Assembly (NCBI RefSeq): GCF_026262505.1
Contig: NC_067206.1
Coordinates: 9,854,268 to 9,918,267, forward strand
Reading direction: 5' to 3'
Source: Trichomonas vaginalis G3
Taxonomy: Eukaryota; Parabasalia; Trichomonadida; Trichomonadidae
Length of the DNA: 64,000 bases
Shown: positions 60,529-64,000 of the stretch, one piece after another
How the letters are laid out: every line of letters begins with the position of its first letter
Position numbering within the stretch: the first letter of the stretch is position 1
Translations under genes and position numbers: made by a program
Notes under the pieces: generated by a model
What the model was told of the DNA's origin: nothing
The model's database searches: none
The model's input: only the letters and a program-made list of their open reading frames with translations

Positions 60529-60532
60529 TAGA
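60528..60532. repeat. Target-site duplication, right copy (GTAGA)
   Basis: Direct repeat of 36070-36074, immediately outside the poly(T) tip. Confidence 0.75.
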
Positions 60533-60612
60533 TATATGAAATAGAAAATTTATCGCATAACATGAATAATTTTATTTTTACATGGAAAAAAAAGAATATA
60601 AAAGAAGGTTAA

Positions 60613-63600
60613 TTACCATTCTTGTTGTCCAACAAAGAATCCTAATTCTTTTCCTTCATCACTAGAATTATCATCTGATCCGAGGGAATCTGATTCTACA
60701 GAGGTTGTCCACATGTATTGAGCAGCCTGTGTTGCTCCTGTAGCTGGTACTTCTTCGATATTAGGGAAGTTAACATCAGCACTGTCAGATTTCTGACCAA
60801 ATACGTAGTATTTCTTCAAGAAAATGGCCACAACAATGATTATTATGGCCAAAGCAACTGCACCTACTACGACACCAATAACTATTGGTATAACATCTAC
60901 TCTGTTTTTAGTATTTTGTGAATCATTTTCTTTTTGACCGTTTTCACTAATATTTGACGGAGTAGGAGTTATTTCAATAGTCTCTGTTGGTCCTGGAGTA
61001 ACTATTTCGGTTGGAGAAGGAGTAATTTCCGGTGTTCTGTAAGGTATCGAATAATATTCGAACTTAAACTTGTAATTCAACCCATAAAGTCCTAGATAGT
61101 AATCAACAGACTTATTTCCGAATGGATCTTCATACACCAAATAACCTAATAAGTTTGCATCACCGTTAAATTGAACAAAACCGTTTGCGAAAGTTTTAGA
61201 ATGCAAAGAAGGTTTTTCTTGGACATTTAAACGAATTACTTCGTTGTAAGGATACCATACAGTATCAGCATACATTATTCTTGTTATTCTTTCTGTTTCT
61301 ATCTTCGATCTGATTCTAAACCACTGAACTTTTCTCGAAGAAATCTGATAAATTTTCGATGAAACAGAAGAATTCAAATCAATGTATTGTGCTGAACAAG
61401 TATATCCATAATATCCGTCTTTGCACTCGCAATATCCATTTTCAGAGCATTCGCCATTGGATGAACATACAGGACAGATACTCGAGTTATCGGTTCTTTG
61501 TAAATTCAATGGATTAATTACGTAATTTGATGTGTCAAAACCGCCGGATACGGCCAAAGATATGATCGGAAGTTTATCAAGGAAAGTGAGTTGCTGGGAA
61601 TATAAATGTATCGTATATGTTGACGGTTGTGCATTTTGAATTAGAACTTTTTCGATTGTTGTAAGTTCATCGGATATTCCTCCGTCGAGATCGTTACCGA
61701 TGTATGATTGTGTATCAGAATCAACAACCAAATCGATGTCGGAGGTCATCGTTCGCAATCGAGTAGTTTCGGATTGTTCATTATCAAGATAAGCCATTGT
61801 AACACTGAGATCTGCTTCCTTAGTGGTTGTTACCTTGAAAGTAACATGTCCATTCGCATCCATCTTGATGTTATCGATGAATCTGACACCCAAACCGTCA
61901 AATCCGAGGGATTTCTGGAGATTTGGAACACCAAAACCAGCTGTGTTATCAACAACTTTGGATATGAGGCTTTTGGCACCATTTACAAGACATGCTCTTA
62001 ATAAACTGGATGATGGAGTTAATTTGTTGTCGGAATTTGGTTCTCCTGTTGGATAATAGCCGTCTGTGAAGTACTGACGTGCTAAACCTGCTAATCCGGA
62101 TACACTTGCCGCTGATATTGAAGAAGATAAAGACATTGACATCAAAGAAGAGGAAGATGTGTCTCCTGTGTATGTCCCATTTGCTCTGGCACTGATTTCG
62201 AACTCGCCATTTGAAATAAGGTCTGGTTTTCTGAAATTAGTTCCAAATGTTGGGCCAGAAGGAGTTGCAATGACATTTTGAGGGTGGTCACCCTTTGTAA
62301 AGTTGATGGACGCTGTTCCTAAAGCGATTAAACTGTCGTAATCGGAAGAATTGAAGAGCCATGTTGGAGAATTTTCACTTACATTGCATTCTGTATCATT
62401 AAACACTACGTAAAGGGTTGCTTTTGTTGCAGGACTATTTGAACAGGTCTTGTCAACGTAAATTACCCCTTCTTCGTCTGTTTCTGAAATTGGAAGGTTA
62501 TAATACTTCTTCAAAGGCGAAGTTGTCTGGTAAGCTGAAAGATTTCCGAGTTGCCTGATCGAGATAACTTGAGTTTCGCCGTTTTGAAGGACATAATTTG
62601 TTTCTGATCCAGATTCGAGAGTTGACGAAGGATATGTGGACGTAGCAACTGTCAATGAGTTAATTGATGCTCCTGGGTATTCGATAATCTGATTATTGCC
62701 TGCTGAAATGACAAATAAAGTTTCAGGATTATTATAAGCGGCAGTATCATACGAATCGGCATAGTTTATGTTATTTATAACTCCAAAAGGCGCTAAAATG
62801 ACTTTGGCGCCTGTTTCATTAGCGGTTGTAATGATATTCGCTGGATCAGGTAATCCTTGAAACGTCATTGCATGAATTTTGCCTTTCGGAAGGAAGCCAG
62901 CGTATTGGTTGCTCATGTCGCTGTTGTTTCCTGTATTGCCAACGACGATTCCGGCCATAAATGTTCCATGAGTCATTTCTGTACTTGTAGAAGAGCTGAG
63001 ACTGCTTAATTGTACAACTTTGCGATGGTCTGTGTTTATTGTGGAGTTCGGATATGGCTGATTACTGTCATAAAAGAAAGTATGATTAAAATCAAAGTTT
63101 GAATCAAGAACTCCGACAATTTGGTTCTCACCTGTTAATCCTTTACCTTCAAGTGGTCTTGGAACCATTAAACGTGGATCATCTTCTCCATATTCTAAAT
63201 AATTTAATCCAGACTCGATATAACCAGCTGTATACCTGCTATGGAAGACAGGATCGGTATCACCATAAACATATTGTACATGAGGATCTGAATTAATTCT
63301 TAAAATGTCTTCATCTGAAATTGAATGGCAGTTGTAGTAAGGATATTGATATTCACATGTATCAAATGGCTTCCATTCAGATGGTGCTAAAATATGGTAG
63401 CTATGATATTTCGAAAAAGTAAGATTATAGGACTGTTTGAATTTATCTTTGCTTAAAATAAAGTTATCTGAGTTATACATATCATAAAAAGCATCCTCTT
63501 CGAGATAATAATGATAAATGCCATTGGAATTTCGATTTTTATCATGAAAAACGTGAGGATATTTGTTAACAATATTTTGAGCTTGAAAATCTTGGAGACT

Positions 63601-63693
63601 TGATAATACTGTTATAAAATACCATCCATTCTTTGAAGTTTCGTGTAATATTCGAGATTTTTCTTTGAGTGGATGAATATCAAAATACCCCAT
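60613..63693 (-). CDS. Membrane-anchored subtilisin-like serine protease (S8)
   Basis: The protein has 1026 residues from MGYFDIHPLKEKSRILHETS; this ATG is chosen because TCACTTTT lies 20 bp upstream, and the longer frame needs a TTG. Catalytic Asp197 is in IVGVLDSNFDFNH, His242 in MTHGTFMAGIV, the oxyanion Asn about 333 in FVISAGNN, and the nucleophile is probably Ser525 in LSSSISAASVSG. That last motif is unusual: the family's GTSMAxP reads SSSISAA. An EGF-like Cys-rich segment (CPVCSSNGECSENGYCECKD) follows, then a Pro/Thr-rich stalk (ITPSPTEIVTPGPTETIEIT), one membrane span (VIPIVIGVVVGAVALAIIII) and a ~70-residue acidic tail. Expected at the cell surface, where trichomonad subtilases such as SUB1 act. 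No obvious signal peptide. It ends 80 bp from the Maverick end, which may have altered its 3' region. Confidence 0.9.
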   Translation of the reverse strand: MGYFDIHPLKEKSRILHETSKNGWYFITVLSSLQDFQAQNIVNKYPHVFHDKNRNSNGIYHYYLEEDAFYDMYNSDNFILSKDKFKQSYNLTFSKYHSYHILAPSEWKPFDTCEYQYPYYNCHSISDEDILRINSDPHVQYVYGDTDPVFHSRYTAGYIESGLNYLEYGEDDPRLMVPRPLEGKGLTGENQIVGVLDSNFDFNHTFFYDSNQPYPNSTINTDHRKVVQLSSLSSSTSTEMTHGTFMAGIVVGNTGNNSDMSNQYAGFLPKGKIHAMTFQGLPDPANIITTANETGAKVILAPFGVINNINYADSYDTAAYNNPETLFVISAGNNQIIEYPGASINSLTVATSTYPSSTLESGSETNYVLQNGETQVISIRQLGNLSAYQTTSPLKKYYNLPISETDEEGVIYVDKTCSNSPATKATLYVVFNDTECNVSENSPTWLFNSSDYDSLIALGTASINFTKGDHPQNVIATPSGPTFGTNFRKPDLISNGEFEISARANGTYTGDTSSSSLMSMSLSSSISAASVSGLAGLARQYFTDGYYPTGEPNSDNKLTPSSSLLRACLVNGAKSLISKVVDNTAGFGVPNLQKSLGFDGLGVRFIDNIKMDANGHVTFKVTTTKEADLSVTMAYLDNEQSETTRLRTMTSDIDLVVDSDTQSYIGNDLDGGISDELTTIEKVLIQNAQPSTYTIHLYSQQLTFLDKLPIISLAVSGGFDTSNYVINPLNLQRTDNSSICPVCSSNGECSENGYCECKDGYYGYTCSAQYIDLNSSVSSKIYQISSRKVQWFRIRSKIETERITRIMYADTVWYPYNEVIRLNVQEKPSLHSKTFANGFVQFNGDANLLGYLVYEDPFGNKSVDYYLGLYGLNYKFKFEYYSIPYRTPEITPSPTEIVTPGPTETIEITPTPSNISENGQKENDSQNTKNRVDVIPIVIGVVVGAVALAIIIIVVAIFLKKYYVFGQKSDSADVNFPNIEEVPATGATQAAQYMWTTSVESDSLGSDDNSSDEGKELGFFVGQQEW

Positions 63694-63712
63694 ATTTTTA
63701 TTGAAAAAACCT

Positions 63713-63720
63713 AAAAGTGA
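63713..63720 (-). promoter_or_regulatory. Initiator-like element (TCACTTTT) of the subtilase gene
   Basis: On the minus strand, TTTTGTCACTTTTAGG precedes the ATG at 63693 by about 20 bp. It matches TCA(+1)YT(T/A) and the copies before the ferredoxin and 29167 genes. The remaining 63721-64000 is AT-rich with nothing recognised. Confidence 0.6.
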
Positions 63721-64000
63721 CAAAATTTAAGTCATTGAAAAAATTTGAGGTTTTACAAAAAAACCTTTTTATGTTTTTTGTAAATGACACTACCTAATAG
63801 AGATTATTTGATGTCAATAAATAAAATCTTCACAATTTTTTCTTTCACAAAAAAAATTCAGTGGTTAGAAAAAATTGAGGTTTAATCGTAATATACATAT
63901 ATCATAGTATATAAATCGACATTTTATCTTTTATCAGAAAATTTCATGGGCTAAAAGTTTATTGAAAAATGTGTTTGAAACATAAGGTGAAAAGCTTCGT

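Noticed and set aside
60270-60563. 97-codon minus-strand frame with a poly-Lys run
   Set aside because: Crosses the Maverick terminal repeat and poly(T) tip; not a gene.
1-64000. Spliceosomal introns of the trichomonad type
   Set aside because: No copy of the extended 3' signal ACTAACACACAG was noticed; all host genes read as single exons.

Overview
The window is AT-rich nuclear DNA of a trichomonad (parabasalid) protist, probably Trichomonas or Tritrichomonas; the species cannot be settled from the sequence alone. The case rests on a hydrogenosomal-type [2Fe-2S] ferredoxin with a short N-terminal presequence, intron-free tightly packed genes on both strands, initiator-like TCA motifs (TCACTTTT, TCATTTTT, TCATAA) only about 5-25 bp upstream of many start codons, flagellar and transition-zone genes (CLAMP-domain and tectonic-like), large single-pass surface proteins, a saposin-like protein, and a large Maverick (Polinton) element.

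Layout. 1-36 kb is host DNA: the 3' end of a coiled-coil gene, a helical-repeat gene, ferredoxin, a thioredoxin-fold protein, a 4.5-kb gene desert rich in inverted repeats (6.2-10.6 kb), a beta-helix gene fragment, a 1450-residue hybrid histidine kinase, an SPT5-like KOW protein, a CLAMP-domain flagellar protein, a frameshifted ankyrin gene, two membrane-anchored surface proteins, a second desert with a hAT-like MITE, a small coiled-coil gene, a helical-repeat (possibly SAPS-like) gene, tectonic, a MITE, an orphan gene and a saposin-like gene. At least three non-autonomous elements with terminal inverted repeats and one long fold-back lie between these genes.

36,075-60,527 is a 24.5-kb Maverick with inverted termini ending in poly(A)/poly(T) and a 5-bp target duplication (GTAGA). 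It carries the family's core set: rve integrase, protein-primed DNA polymerase B, packaging ATPase, SF3 helicase, double jelly-roll major capsid and penton-type minor capsid. Its cargo is less usual: a D12-class adenine methyltransferase, a phage tail-fibre-like protein, two KilA-N proteins and small glycine-rich membrane-active-looking proteins. Many of its genes are interrupted (about a dozen breaks by eye), so it is a decaying copy, though ends and target duplication are crisp and several frames are intact; insertion looks fairly recent. Two clusters of mirror-image repeat modules (45.8-47.9 and 59.2-60.3 kb) and two minisatellites (44.8 and 49.0 kb) have no obvious coding role.

60.5-64 kb returns to host DNA, with a membrane-anchored subtilisin-like protease on the minus strand.
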